NCBI RefSeq assembly: GCF_003610295.1
Contig: NZ_RAPV01000001.1
Coordinates: forward strand, 5,580,001 to 5,644,000
Length of the DNA: 64,000 nt
Source of the DNA: Paraburkholderia sp. BL23I1N1
Lineage (GTDB): Bacteria > Pseudomonadota > Gammaproteobacteria > Burkholderiales > Burkholderiaceae
Reading direction: 5' to 3'
Shown: positions 28,216 through 37,459 of the stretch, one piece after another
Layout of the letters: every line of letters starts with the position of its first letter
Position numbering within the stretch: position 1 is the first letter of the stretch
Notes under the pieces: generated by a model
The model's input: only the letters and a program-made list of their open reading frames with translations
Databases searched by the model: none
Told to the model about the DNA's origin: nothing
Program-made: the position numbers and the translations under genes

Positions 28216-29511
28216 TCATTGCGGCGCCGGCGCTGCCCGATATCCTCGCTGGCCGACAGCTAACGCCAGTATGGCGGACACCGCGAGACTCGCCGCCACC
28301 ACATAAAGTCCCGCAGCATATCCCCCCGTCACGCTTTTCAACCAGCCGATTGCAAACGGGCCGACGAAACCGCCGAGATTGCCGATCGAGTTGATCATCG
28401 CGATACCGGCCGCCGCGCCGGCACCTGAGAGAAAGGTACTCGGCATGGCCCACAGCGGCGCCTTGGCCGCGCTAATGCCGACGTTCACGAGGATCAGCGC
28501 GAATATCACCGCCACGACGGTATCCGCAAAGCCGGCCCATGCGAGCCCGACGCCTGCCGCCACACACGGAATCACCACATGCCACGTGCGCTCGCCCGTG
28601 CGATCCGAATGGCGGGCCCACATCACCATGCCGATCACGGCCAGCACGCTGGGAATCGCATTCAATGCGCCCGTGCCGAGCGCGGTAAAGCCGAATTGAC
28701 GAATGATCAGCGGCGCCCAGAGCCCGAGCGTATAAAGACCCGCCGACGTGCCGAAGTAAATGATCGACATGATCCACACACGCGGGTCGCGCAGCGCGGC
28801 GAGCGCGCCTGCCGCGTGGCCTGCCTGCGATTCACGTCCCGCCCGTTCTTCGCGCAACGTCGCGATGAGCCATGCTTTCTCATCCGAGGCAAGCCACGCC
28901 GCCTTTTCTGGCGAATCGGTGAGCGCTTTCAAAACCACGAAGCCGAGAACGACAGCGGGAATCGCTTCGATGATGAACAGCCATTGCCAGTCTCTCAATC
29001 CGAACAGCGCCGGCATCTGCATGATGGCGCCTGAAATAGGCGAGCCGATTGCCGTCGACAAAGGCGCGGCCGCCATGAACGCCGCCGCTGCAACGGCACG
29101 CTGCCGCGCGGGAAACCACTGGCTGAGATAGAGAATGATGCCGGGAAAGAAACCAGCTTCGGCCACCCCGAGCAAAAAGCGCAGCACATAGAACGAGTTC
29201 GGCCCAACGACAAACGCGGAAGCCGCCGACACCAGCCCCCACGTCACCATCACGCGTGCAATCCAGATGCGCGCACCGACCTTGTTCAGAATGAGGTTCG
29301 AGGGCACTTCGAACAGAAAGTACCCCAGAAAGAAGATGCCGCCGCCGAGCCCGAACATGGTTGGTGAGAGCCCGAGGTCCTTGTTCATCGTGAGCGCGGC
29401 AAAACCAACGTTCACACGGTCAAGAAAACTGACGAAGTAAAGCAGCATGACGAAGGGCAGAATGCGCCACGTCAGCTTGCGAACTACACGGGCTTGCAAT
29501 TCATTGGCCAT
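28216..29511 (-). CDS. ACS-family MFS transporter
   Basis: This 431-residue, 12-helix permease of the anion:cation symporter family starts MANELQARVVRKLTWRILPF. LLYFVSFLDRVNVGFAALTM in helix 1 is the family hallmark. GGAGAC before the ATG at 29511 favours it over one at 29523. It is encoded 91 bp downstream of the TtuC-like dehydrogenase in the same direction, so the likely substrate is tartrate or a related hydroxy-dicarboxylate. The order matches tartrate-utilisation (ttu) loci. Confidence 0.88.
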   Translation of the reverse strand: MANELQARVVRKLTWRILPFVMLLYFVSFLDRVNVGFAALTMNKDLGLSPTMFGLGGGIFFLGYFLFEVPSNLILNKVGARIWIARVMVTWGLVSAASAFVVGPNSFYVLRFLLGVAEAGFFPGIILYLSQWFPARQRAVAAAAFMAAAPLSTAIGSPISGAIMQMPALFGLRDWQWLFIIEAIPAVVLGFVVLKALTDSPEKAAWLASDEKAWLIATLREERAGRESQAGHAAGALAALRDPRVWIMSIIYFGTSAGLYTLGLWAPLIIRQFGFTALGTGALNAIPSVLAVIGMVMWARHSDRTGERTWHVVIPCVAAGVGLAWAGFADTVVAVIFALILVNVGISAAKAPLWAMPSTFLSGAGAAAGIAMINSIGNLGGFVGPFAIGWLKSVTGGYAAGLYVVAASLAVSAILALAVGQRGYRAAPAPQ

Positions 29512-29602
29512 GCCAGTCTCCATTCTTCAAATCGCCCGTGACGCGTTCGTCCGGGCGCTTTGTTGTTGTCTTAATGCGTGTCGCGTATTACGTGTCGCGA
29601 GT

Positions 29603-30712
29603 TCAGGCTGCCTTGAACGCTGCCGCCGGCTCCGCCGCTGCGAGGATCTCGCACACCGCGTCGGTTACTTGCACTGTGGTGGCCGTGCCGCCAAGGTCGC
29701 CGGTGTGCAGCGCCGGGTCAGCCGTGATGCGTTCGATCGCGTTCATCAATTGCTGCGCGGCGCCCGCCTCGCCAAGATGCTCGAGCATCATCACAACCGA
29801 CCACAACGTGCCGACCGGATTGGCGAGACCCTTGCCCATAATGTCGAATGCGGAGCCGTGAATCGGCTCGAACATCGAGGGATAGCGGCGCTCGGGGTCG
29901 AGATTCGCGGTCGGCGCGATACCGAGGCTGCCGGCCAGCGCCGCGGCCAGATCGCTGAGAATGTCCGCGTGAAGGTTCGTCGCGACGATCGTGTCGAGCG
30001 TGGCGGGACGATTGACCATGCGCGCGGTGGCGGCGTCGACGAGTTCCTTGTCCCATTTGACGTCGGGAAACTCTTTCGAAACTTCGAGCGCAATCTCGTC
30101 CCACATCACCATGGCGTGGCGTTGTGCATTGCTCTTGGTGATCACCGTCAGCAGCTTGCGCGGCCGCGACTGGGCGAGGCGGAACGCGAAGCGAAGAATG
30201 CGCTCCACACCGGCGCGGGTCATCATCGAAACGTCTGTGGCCACTTCGATCGGATGGCCCTGGTGCGCGCGGCCGCCCACGCCGGAATACTCACCTTCCG
30301 AGTTCTCGCGAACGATGACCCAGTCGAGATCCGCCGGCCCACAGCGCTTTAACGGGGCGTCGATGCCGGGAAGGATGCGGGTGGGACGCACGTTCGCGTA
30401 CTGATCGAAGCCCTGACAGATCTTCAGGCGCAGACCCCAAAGGGTGACGTGATCGGGAATATGCGGATCGCCCGCCGAGCCGAACAGAATCGCATCTTTG
30501 CTACGGATGGCGTCCAGCCCATCGGCCGGCATCATCACGCCGTGCTGACGATAGAAATCGCCGCCCCAATCGAAATTCTCGAACTCGAACTGGAAGGCGT
30601 CGCTTCGCGCCGCGATGGCTTCGAGCACCTGTTGGCCTGCGGGCACGACTTCCTTGCCGATGCCGTCGCCGGGAATGGTTGCGATGCGATAGGTCTTCAC
30701 TGGCGTCTCCAT
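29603..30712 (-). CDS. ttuC: Tartrate dehydrogenase/decarboxylase
   Basis: This 369-residue member of the beta-decarboxylating dehydrogenase family (IPMDH/TDH) starts METPVKTYRIATIPGDGIGKEV. It has the family motifs VIVRENSEGEYSGVGGR, TKSNAQRHAMVMWDE, ATNLHADILSDLAAAL and EPIHGSAFDIMGKGLANP. The last carries the metal-binding and nucleotide regions. TtuC-type enzymes oxidise tartrate or decarboxylate malate and tartrate with NAD. It is divergent from a LysR regulator. The longer frame starting at 30775 extends into the operator region and is rejected. Confidence 0.9.
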   Translation of the reverse strand: METPVKTYRIATIPGDGIGKEVVPAGQQVLEAIAARSDAFQFEFENFDWGGDFYRQHGVMMPADGLDAIRSKDAILFGSAGDPHIPDHVTLWGLRLKICQGFDQYANVRPTRILPGIDAPLKRCGPADLDWVIVRENSEGEYSGVGGRAHQGHPIEVATDVSMMTRAGVERILRFAFRLAQSRPRKLLTVITKSNAQRHAMVMWDEIALEVSKEFPDVKWDKELVDAATARMVNRPATLDTIVATNLHADILSDLAAALAGSLGIAPTANLDPERRYPSMFEPIHGSAFDIMGKGLANPVGTLWSVVMMLEHLGEAGAAQQLMNAIERITADPALHTGDLGGTATTVQVTDAVCEILAAAEPAAAFKAA

Positions 30713-30782
30713 GATGTTGAACGTATGGCTGCATCCTAGAGCGGAGACCGCTCGCGAAAACGCTGCTAGACTCAAAGCATCC

Positions 30783-30797
30783 TTAACCTGAAGTTAA
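30783..30797. promoter_or_regulatory. LysR-type T-N11-A box between ttuC and the LysR gene
   Basis: TTAAC-CTGAA-GTTAA is a perfect 5-bp dyad that contains T-N11-A, the LysR-type recognition pattern. It lies in the 125-bp divergent promoter region, 41 bp before the regulator ATG. A second dyad, GAGCGG-AGA-CCGCTC (30739-30753), lies nearer ttuC. Confidence 0.6.
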
Positions 30798-30837
30798 CAA
30801 TGACTGGCTCAACACTCTGCTCATTGGCCTACGCATT

Positions 30838-31749
30838 ATGACCTCGTCAATCCAGCCGGACGACCTCGCCTTCTTCTCCACGCTCGCCGCCAGCGGCAGC
30901 CTGACGGCAGCGGCGCGCGAACTCGGGTTGAGCACCGCGGCGGTGAGCAAGCATCTGGCGCAAATGGAGTCGCGCGCGGGCGTGTCGCTCGTCAATCGCA
31001 CCACGCGGCGCATGAGCCTCACGCCGGAGGGCGAACTGTATCTGACCCGGGCTCGGCGCATCCTGAGCGAAATGGACGACCTGGCCCAATTGCTCGGCGG
31101 CTCGCAAGCGGCGCCGAAAGGTCTGCTGCGCGTGAATGCGACCCTCGGCTTCGGCCGCAGTCATGTGGCGCCGCTGATTTCCCGGTTTGTGCGGCGCTTT
31201 CCCGAAGTGGACGTGCAGTTGCAGCTCTCCGTCGACCCGCCGCCGATCAGCGACGACGCCTTCGACGTGTGCGTGCGCTTCGGCGAACCGCCGGATGCTC
31301 GCGTGATTGCGCGCCGGGTCGCGCCAAACCGGCGGCTGCTGTGTGCGTCGCCGGCGTATTTCGCCAAACGGCGCGCACCACGCAGTCCGGCGGAGCTATC
31401 GCAACACAACTGCATTGGTATTCGTCAGGGCGACGATGGCTACGGGCTTTGGCGTCTAACCAGCGGACGCGCTTCGACCGAAAAGACCGAGACAGTTCGC
31501 GTGCGGGGCAACCTCACCACCAATGACGGCGAGATCGCAGTGAAGTGGGCGCTGGACGGCCACGGCATTCTGATGCGGGCGGAATGGGATATCGCGGAGT
31601 ATCTCGCCGACGGCCGTCTGATTCACGTACTGCCGGAATACCGCACGCCGGGTGCCGACATTTACGCGGTGTACCCGCAACAGTTGCAAATGACGGCACG
31701 GGTCAAGGCATTCGTCGACATGCTGATAGAGACGCTTGGCGCGCGATGA
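30838..31749 (+). CDS. LysR-family regulator of the tartrate unit
   Basis: This 303-residue LysR-type regulator has an N-terminal winged HTH at about 5-65 (DLAFFSTLAASGSLTAAARELGLSTAAVSKHLAQME, then VNRTTRRMSLTPEG). The substrate-binding domain spans 90-300. It is divergent from ttuC with a LysR box between, so it is probably the activator or repressor of ttuC and the ACS transporter, with tartrate as candidate ligand. Confidence 0.87.
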   Translation: MTSSIQPDDLAFFSTLAASGSLTAAARELGLSTAAVSKHLAQMESRAGVSLVNRTTRRMSLTPEGELYLTRARRILSEMDDLAQLLGGSQAAPKGLLRVNATLGFGRSHVAPLISRFVRRFPEVDVQLQLSVDPPPISDDAFDVCVRFGEPPDARVIARRVAPNRRLLCASPAYFAKRRAPRSPAELSQHNCIGIRQGDDGYGLWRLTSGRASTEKTETVRVRGNLTTNDGEIAVKWALDGHGILMRAEWDIAEYLADGRLIHVLPEYRTPGADIYAVYPQQLQMTARVKAFVDMLIETLGAR

Positions 31750-31757
31750 GTCATCGG

Positions 31758-31784
31758 CTGTAGTTCTGCAATGCAGAACTACAG
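31758..31784. promoter_or_regulatory. Perfect 27-bp palindrome with the CTGCAATGCAG core
   Basis: CTGTAGTTCTGCA and TGCAGAACTACAG are perfect 13-bp arms around a single A. It starts 9 bp after the LysR stop codon and lacks a T-run. The same core occurs upstream of the porin (31902-31912) and of livH (33416-33426). An operator is therefore more likely than a terminator. Confidence 0.6.
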
Positions 31785-31895
31785 CATCACACGGCCGATC
31801 GGTAATTCAAACCGGATAATTCCGGCAATTCCCTTGTATTACCGGGCCTTACGGCGCAAATCAAGCACGCCTGCATCGCCAGGTGTTTTCCCTAT

Positions 31896-31918
31896 TTTGG
31901 CCTGCATTGCAGTCCAAA
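31896..31918. promoter_or_regulatory. Second palindrome of the CTGCAATGCAG family, upstream of the porin
   Basis: TTTGGCCTGCA and TGCAGTCCAAA are 11-bp arms with one mismatch around a central T. The core CTGCATTGCAG is the reverse complement of the one at 31767. It lies in the 483-bp gap before the porin gene; the rest of that gap (31785-32232) holds no recognised gene. Confidence 0.6.
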
Positions 31919-32232
31919 CAGGCGATTCCCCCCGTTGACACAGAACGAACGGTCGTGCCAAATTGCGCCTGCATCCTGTGCGCAAGCACCCGATCAACGA
32001 GTTCATCGCAGCGCCGAGCCGCCCAGCGAATCAGGAGACGACCCAGCAGGCAACCGGACCCGAGGCGCCCACCAGCAGACCTATTATTTCGCATCCCTTA
32101 GCAGATTGCGAAGGCTCGCGATTGTCACTACGGTCCATTTAAAACGCATCGCGCAACAGATCGCCAGAACCTTGCAGCACACGCATTACTTCGCCAGTTC
32201 AATCGATTTCAAAAAACAAGGAGACACGAAGC

Positions 32233-33324
32233 ATGCCGGCAAGTCATCGCAGTCGGGTTGGAGCCATTCTCGGATTAGCAGGTGCGTGCGCACTCAGCGC
32301 CGCGCAAGGCGCGCATGCGCAAAGCAGCGTCACGCTATACGGTATCGTCGACGGCTCCCTGCTCTACACCAGCAAAACACTTAATCCGACCACCGGCCAG
32401 AGCGCTGGCCATCAATACTCGTTCACCGACAGCGGGCTCTCGGGTTCGCGCTTCGGCATGCGTGGCGCCGAAGATCTCGGCGGCAGCATGCGCGCGATCT
32501 TCGAACTCGAAAGCGGCATCAGCATCGCGAACGGCGCGTTCAGCAATTCGAACGGGAACGAATTCGGGCGCCAGGCGTGGGTCGGCGTGGAAAGCCGCTA
32601 CGGCACGGTGAAGGCCGGTTTGCAGTTCTCGCCCTTCTTCCTCGCGGTGTATGACTTCGATCCACGCGAGATGTCGTACTTCGGCAGCGGTCTCATCACC
32701 TACCTCAATAACGTCTATGTGACCGGCCTGTTCAACCCGAACGGCATTTCGTACACATTGCCGGAAATTGCCGGCTTGCAAGCCAGCGCGATGATGGCGC
32801 TCGGCGGCACAGCCGGAGATTTTCAGGCGGGCCGCCAGTATTCGGCGAGCCTGCGCTATCACCTCGGCTCGCTGACCGTCGATGCCGCGCTCTATAGCGG
32901 CAACGCTGGCGGCAGCGCAGCATCGATCGCGATTCCGAGCGTGGTCGAATTCGATGGCCGTGCGATCGGCGCCAGTTACGTATTCAACAGCCTGACCGTG
33001 AAGGCCTCGTACGTGCAGTATAAGGTGGCGGGTTCGTTCAACGATCGCGTCTATTCAGGCGGCGCCAGCTATCGGATCACACCGGCGCTGAACGTCGACG
33101 CGGGCGTGTGGGTCACGCGCGACGGGAACAACTCGTCGAACAATTCGATACTCGCATCCACCGGGCTCGAGTATTCGCTGTCGAAGGCCACTGTGGTGTA
33201 TGGGCAGGCCGGCTTCGTCACCAACCACGGTGCGATGCACACCGGACTGTCCGTCAACAACGCACTGAACGAAGCGACCGGCACAACCGCCGGCGTCAAC
33301 ATCGGCATGCGGCACATGTTCTAG
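32233..33324 (+). CDS. Gram-negative general porin
   Basis: This 363-residue outer-membrane porin of the betaproteobacterial (OmpC/Porin_4) type has a signal peptide ending GAHAQS. The mature N-terminus SVTLYGIVDGSLLYTS, the GSRFGMRGAEDLGGSMRAIFELESG segment and the terminal Phe (NIGMRHMF) are diagnostic. An AAGGAG site precedes the ATG. CTGCAATGCAG palindromes flank the gene on both sides, and the liv operon follows, so it may admit the substrate of that transporter. Confidence 0.92.
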   Translation: MPASHRSRVGAILGLAGACALSAAQGAHAQSSVTLYGIVDGSLLYTSKTLNPTTGQSAGHQYSFTDSGLSGSRFGMRGAEDLGGSMRAIFELESGISIANGAFSNSNGNEFGRQAWVGVESRYGTVKAGLQFSPFFLAVYDFDPREMSYFGSGLITYLNNVYVTGLFNPNGISYTLPEIAGLQASAMMALGGTAGDFQAGRQYSASLRYHLGSLTVDAALYSGNAGGSAASIAIPSVVEFDGRAIGASYVFNSLTVKASYVQYKVAGSFNDRVYSGGASYRITPALNVDAGVWVTRDGNNSSNNSILASTGLEYSLSKATVVYGQAGFVTNHGAMHTGLSVNNALNEATGTTAGVNIGMRHMF

Positions 33325-33414
33325 CCTGTGCGGAACGCGAGACACCGGTGTGCCGCGCGAGCGGTGCGCCGTGTCATGCGAGCGAGTAACCGATTTTAGT
33401 GACTTCCCTAATAA

Positions 33415-33427
33415 TCTGCAATGCAGA
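33415..33427. promoter_or_regulatory. Third CTGCAATGCAG palindrome, upstream of livH
   Basis: TCTGCA-A-TGCAGA is a perfect dyad, 248 bp upstream of livH and 91 bp after the porin stop. It shares the 11-bp core with two sites upstream. The remaining 350-bp porin-livH gap has no recognised gene. Confidence 0.6.
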
Positions 33428-33674
33428 ACAATCAAATGGAAAAACCTATTGACGCAAAGTGAACGCTCGTGCGAAATATCTCTCGCGCCGCCGCACATTC
33501 CCTGTGTTGTTTGCGCCAATGCGTGCATGTTTCAAACCGTCGACAAGCGTCGATAACGGTCGCCGGATTCGAGAGAGCGGCTGTTGTCCCGTCCGTAGTC
33601 AGGCGTGCGGCGATCCGTCTCCTGAACCAGGGGTGACCATTGCATAGCGCGCCTCTGTTGGAGGGCGTAAAAGC

Positions 33675-34544
33675 GTGGATATGTTTTTGCAGCAGGTTCT
33701 CAACGGGTTGACGCTGGGTGGCATCTACAGCCTCGTCGCGCTCGGCCTCACGCTGGTCTACGGCATTCTCGCAGTGGCGAACTTCGCTCACGGCGCGTTC
33801 TACATGGTTGGCGCGTTCGTTTCGTTCTACCTGATGAGCCGGCTCGGCTGGAACTACTGGCTCGCCATGATCGGCTCCGGCTTCGCGGTCGCGCTACTCG
33901 CGATCCTCGCCGAGCGGCTGGTGTTCCAGCCACTGCGCAAATCTTCCGAATTGCATCCCATGATCGCCGCGATCGGCCTTCTGCTTTTTCTCGAAGCGGG
34001 GGCGCAAGCAATCTGGGGCGCGGACTTTCATCGTATGGCCACGCCCTATGCCGGGATCGTCGACCTGGGTGGCGTGACCGCGCCGCTGCAGCGCTTGCTG
34101 ATCATCGGCGCCGCGTTCGCCCTGGTGGTGCTGCTGCAACTCTTTCTCCGATACACGGTGATCGGCTCGAGCATCATCGCGATGGCGCAGGACCGCGAAG
34201 GCGCCTCGCTGATGGGCATCGACGCCAACAAGGTAACGATGCTCACCTTCGGCATCTCGGGCCTGCTCGCCGCCGTGGCGGCCACGTTGTACGCACCCAT
34301 CAACCTCGTCTATCCGGCGATGGGCCAACTGGTGATCCTGAAGGCCTTCGTGATCATCATTCTCGGCGGCATGGGCAGCGTGCCGGGGGCGATCGTGGGC
34401 GGGCTGATCATCGGCGTGGCGGAGAGCTTCGGGGCCTTCTACATTTCGACCGACTACAAGGACATCATCGCCTTCGTGCTGCTGGTGGTGATTCTGTCGG
34501 TTCGTCCTCAGGGGCTGTTCACCAGGGAACTGCGCGCATCGTGA
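33675..34544 (+). CDS. livH: Branched-chain-type ABC permease LivH
   Basis: This 289-residue inner-membrane permease of the LivH family starts at GTG 33675 after GGAGGGCG. MFLQQVLNGLTLGGIYSLVALGLTLVYG is the classical N-terminus, and the EAA-like segment is ILGGMGSVPGAIVGGLIIGVAE. It has about eight hydrophobic segments. It is the first gene of livHMGF-K and overlaps livM by 4 bp. The substrate is not known; families of this type also carry aromatic acids, amides and other carboxylates. Confidence 0.93.
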   Translation: MDMFLQQVLNGLTLGGIYSLVALGLTLVYGILAVANFAHGAFYMVGAFVSFYLMSRLGWNYWLAMIGSGFAVALLAILAERLVFQPLRKSSELHPMIAAIGLLLFLEAGAQAIWGADFHRMATPYAGIVDLGGVTAPLQRLLIIGAAFALVVLLQLFLRYTVIGSSIIAMAQDREGASLMGIDANKVTMLTFGISGLLAAVAATLYAPINLVYPAMGQLVILKAFVIIILGGMGSVPGAIVGGLIIGVAESFGAFYISTDYKDIIAFVLLVVILSVRPQGLFTRELRAS

Positions 34545-35563
34545 AATCAGTCATGAAATTATTCGAGGGCAAGCTGGGGTGGACGCTGCTGTTCGTGCTC
34601 GGTCTGGTGTTCCCGTTTCTGGCCACTAACGATTACATGCTCACCGTGATGTCCACCGCGTACATCTTCGCACTGGCAACCGTCGGGTTGAATCTGATCA
34701 CCGGCTATACGGGGCAGTTCAATCTCGCGCACGGCAGCTTCATGGCGGTAGGCGCGTATACGGTGGGCATTCTCACGGTGGATCATCAGGTGCCGTTCTG
34801 GCTCGCGTTCATCGCCTCGGGCGTTGTCGTCGCGATACTGGGCGTGCTGGTCGGCCTCGTGTCGCTGCGTCTGCGCGGTCACTACTTTTCTATTTTCACG
34901 CTGTGCGTCGGCTACATCATGTTTCTCGTGATCGAGAAATGGGACAGTCTCACGCACGGCGTCTCGGACATCGTGGGCGTTCCGGCGCCTTCGGGCTTCG
35001 GCATCGTTTTGTTCGACAATCCGCGGCCGCTCTATTACCTCGTGTTCGCGTTTCTGGTGCTCGGTGTGTGGCTGATGCATCGCATCGTCAACTCGCTGCT
35101 CGGCCGGACCTTCATGGCGATCCGCAATAGCGACGGCCTCGCGCAGTCGCTCGGCATCAACCTGATGCACAACAAGGTGCTGGCCTTTGTGCTGTCGGTC
35201 GTCTATGCGGGGTTCGCGGGCGGTCTGTATGCAGGCGCAGTGCGCTTTCTCGGACCGGATCTGGCCGGTGTCGAGCATACCTTCGACATGACCATGTACA
35301 TGCTGGTGGGCGGCATCGGCACCCTCGCCGGCCCGCTGCTCGGCGCGCTCGCTATTCCATGGCTTACGCAGTATCTGCAGTTTCTGCAGGCGTACCGCTT
35401 CGTCGTGTTCGGGCCGATCCTGATTCTGCTGGTGATCTTTTTGCCGAACGGGATCGTCGGTTTGTACATGGCACGAAAAAACCGTCACGCGAAACCGGCA
35501 GCGCCGAAAAGCGGCGTTGTGGCGCGTCAGTCGCAACCCACGCGCGGAGACCGTCATGCTTGA
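34541..35563 (+). CDS. livM: Branched-chain-type ABC permease LivM
   Basis: This 340-residue permease of the LivM family has ALATVGLNLITGYTGQFNLAHGSFMAVGAY at about 45-75 and the conserved AIRNSDGLAQSLGINLMHNKVLAF loop. GTG 34541 overlaps the livH stop (ATGA-type coupling). The C-terminal tail after FLPNGIVGLYMARKNR is charged and cytoplasmic. It pairs with LivH to form the transmembrane pore. Confidence 0.93.
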   Translation: MKSVMKLFEGKLGWTLLFVLGLVFPFLATNDYMLTVMSTAYIFALATVGLNLITGYTGQFNLAHGSFMAVGAYTVGILTVDHQVPFWLAFIASGVVVAILGVLVGLVSLRLRGHYFSIFTLCVGYIMFLVIEKWDSLTHGVSDIVGVPAPSGFGIVLFDNPRPLYYLVFAFLVLGVWLMHRIVNSLLGRTFMAIRNSDGLAQSLGINLMHNKVLAFVLSVVYAGFAGGLYAGAVRFLGPDLAGVEHTFDMTMYMLVGGIGTLAGPLLGALAIPWLTQYLQFLQAYRFVVFGPILILLVIFLPNGIVGLYMARKNRHAKPAAPKSGVVARQSQPTRGDRHA

Positions 35564-36320
35564 AATCGACTCGCTCAGCAAACGCTTCGGCGGTCTCGTC
35601 GCGGTGGACGACGTCAGTACGCATATCGAAGCCGGCAAGATCAACGCCATCATCGGACCGAACGGCGCCGGCAAGACCACCTTCTTCAATCTGATCAGCG
35701 GCACCCATTTGCCGAGCTCCGGACGCATCCGCTTCAAAAGCGAGGACGTGACGAAGCTAAGCGCCGATCAGATGGCGCGCCTCGGTGTCGCGCGTACCTT
35801 TCAATCCACCGCGTTATTCGACCGCGCCAGCGTGCTCGACAACCTGATCGTGGGACACCGGTTGCGCACACGCTCCGGCCTGTGGGACGTGCTGACACAT
35901 TCAGCGCGGCTCAAGCAGGAGGAACGCATCTGCCGCGAGAAAGCGCGCGAAGCCTTGGACTTCGTCGGCTTGTCGGGGATCGCAGAACGGCTGGCCGGCG
36001 ACATCTCGCAGGAAGAGCGCAAACGCGCTGCCGTAGCGCTCGCGCTCGCCACTGAACCAAGCCTGATGCTGCTCGACGAACCGGCGGGCGGCGTGAATCC
36101 CGAAGAGACCGAAGGCCTTGCCGAACTGATCCGCAAGCTGGTGAAGCACGGCATAACGGTGTGCCTTGTCGAACACAAGATGAACATGATCATGAAGCTT
36201 GCCGACCGCATCATGGTGCTGAACTACGGCAAGAAAATCGCCGAGGGCACGCCGGCTGAGATCCGCGCGAACCCGGCCGTGATCGATGCCTACCTGGGGA
36301 GCGAACATGCTGAAGTTTGA
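35556..36320 (+). CDS. livG: Branched-chain-type ABC ATPase LivG
   Basis: This 254-residue ATPase starts [19 protein letters not shown] at ATG 35556, overlapping livM by 8 bp; the earlier frame start at 35517 is rejected. Walker A is [12 protein letters not shown], Walker [16 protein letters not shown]. The LivG-specific RTFQSTALF and [20 protein letters not shown] segments are present. The signature region is [17 protein letters not shown], slightly degenerate compared with LSGGQ. Confidence 0.93.
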   Translation: MLEIDSLSKRFGGLVAVDDVSTHIEAGKINAIIGPNGAGKTTFFNLISGTHLPSSGRIRFKSEDVTKLSADQMARLGVARTFQSTALFDRASVLDNLIVGHRLRTRSGLWDVLTHSARLKQEERICREKAREALDFVGLSGIAERLAGDISQEERKRAAVALALATEPSLMLLDEPAGGVNPEETEGLAELIRKLVKHGITVCLVEHKMNMIMKLADRIMVLNYGKKIAEGTPAEIRANPAVIDAYLGSEHAEV

Positions 36321-37014
36321 AAACGTCTCGCTCGATTACGGCCGTTTCCGTGCGCTGGACGGCATCACGCTGCACGCGGACGAAGGCGAACTCGTCGTGC
36401 TGCTCGGCGCCAACGGCGCGGGCAAGAGTTCGATCTTTCTCGCCACGAGCGGCTTGCGGCGCGCCGCGAGCGGCAGCTTGCGCCTCGGCCCTCGCGAGCT
36501 GCTCGGTATGACGCCGGCGCAGATCGTGCGCAGCGGCGTAATTCAGTGTCCCGAGGGCCGCAAACTGTTCCCCGGCATGTCAGTGCTGAAGAACCTCACG
36601 CTCGGTGCCTATGTGCATCGCGGCGACAACGCCGGCAATCAGCGCAATCTCGAGCAGGTGTTTGCGCTCTTCCCGCTTCTTGCCGAACGCAAGGAGCATC
36701 TGGCTGGCTCGCTGTCCGGCGGGCAGCAGCAGATGGTGGCGATCGGCCGCGCGATGATGGCCCGGCCCAAGGTGCTGCTGCTCGACGAACCCTCGCTCGG
36801 ACTCGCGCCGCTGGTGGTCAAGCAGGTGTTCGAGGTGATCCAGCAGATCAATCGTGCGGGCACAACGGTGTTGCTCGCCGAACAGAACGCGTTCGCGGCG
36901 CTGAAAATCGCGCACCGCGCTTATGTGATCGAGAACGGCCGGATCGTGCTCGAAGGCGATCACGCGAGTCTGATGAACAACGAGGCAATCCGGCGCGCTT
37001 ATGTCGGCGGCTGA
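36307..37014 (+). CDS. livF: Branched-chain-type ABC ATPase LivF
   Basis: This 235-residue ATPase starts [19 protein letters not shown] at ATG 36307, overlapping livG by 14 bp. Walker A is [12 protein letters not shown], the signature [16 protein letters not shown] and Walker [14 protein letters not shown]. The LivF-type [13 protein letters not shown] segment is present as [19 protein letters not shown]. It is the second nucleotide-binding subunit with LivG, and livK follows after 72 bp. Confidence 0.94.
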   Translation: MLKFENVSLDYGRFRALDGITLHADEGELVVLLGANGAGKSSIFLATSGLRRAASGSLRLGPRELLGMTPAQIVRSGVIQCPEGRKLFPGMSVLKNLTLGAYVHRGDNAGNQRNLEQVFALFPLLAERKEHLAGSLSGGQQQMVAIGRAMMARPKVLLLDEPSLGLAPLVVKQVFEVIQQINRAGTTVLLAEQNAFAALKIAHRAYVIENGRIVLEGDHASLMNNEAIRRAYVGG

Positions 37015-37086
37015 ATGACATTGACGCACTGCCGGACACATAACCCCAAGCGCCGGCTCACTCGAACAATCCCAAAGGAGACACGT

Positions 37087-37341
37087 ATGACGATCAAACG
37101 CTTGTGCGCACGCGCCGGCCTGTATGCGGTTGTCACCACGACTGCGATGCTGGGCGCGGGCGCCGCGATGGCGCAGCAGGTGGTGCATATCGGCTACTCC
37201 GGCCCGTTGAGCGGCGGCGCGGCGAAGTACGGCCAGGAGGTGCTCGAAGGCATGCAGATGGCAGCCGCCGACGTCAATCAGGCTGGCATTGAAGTGGCCG
37301 GCAAGGGGTATTCGTCCTTCCCGTGCAAAATCTGGCGGTAG
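37087..37341 (+). pseudogene. livK: livK substrate-binding protein gene truncated by the accessory region
   Basis: This 84-codon frame begins with a signal peptide (MTIKRLCARAGLYAVVTTTA...GAAMAQQ) and the LivK start VVHIGYSGPLSGGAAKYGQEV. Similarity ends after QAGIEVAGK at about 37306, where family members continue KVKLEVVALDD. The last 11 residues (GYSSFPCKIWR) come from foreign sequence. About 300 residues are missing, so the importer has no receptor of its own. This marks the left edge of the accessory region. Confidence 0.9.
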
Positions 37342-37459
37342 TCTCCCGGAGAGTCGCGCCCAGTAAGGCTTGCCGTTTCCGCGTCCGTTACGCCCAGCTG
37401 GATCTAGCAAACTATTGAAAAGTCACTGCTTTTCGGAGCGAAGCGCCAGATTTTGCACG
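37322..37459. repeat. 138-bp unit bounded by a perfect 16-bp inverted repeat
   Basis: CGTGCAAAATCTGGCG at 37322-37337 is repeated inverted as CGCCAGATTTTGCACG at 37444-37459, enclosing 106 bp. It starts about 16 bp after the livK break. The right arm overlaps the start of a SET-domain fragment. It could be the remains of a small non-autonomous element or paired ends of a lost one. Confidence 0.6.

Noticed and set aside
31758..31784. The palindrome after the LysR gene as a simple terminator
   Set aside because: There is no T-run, and its core recurs in two other intergenic sites, which fits an operator better.
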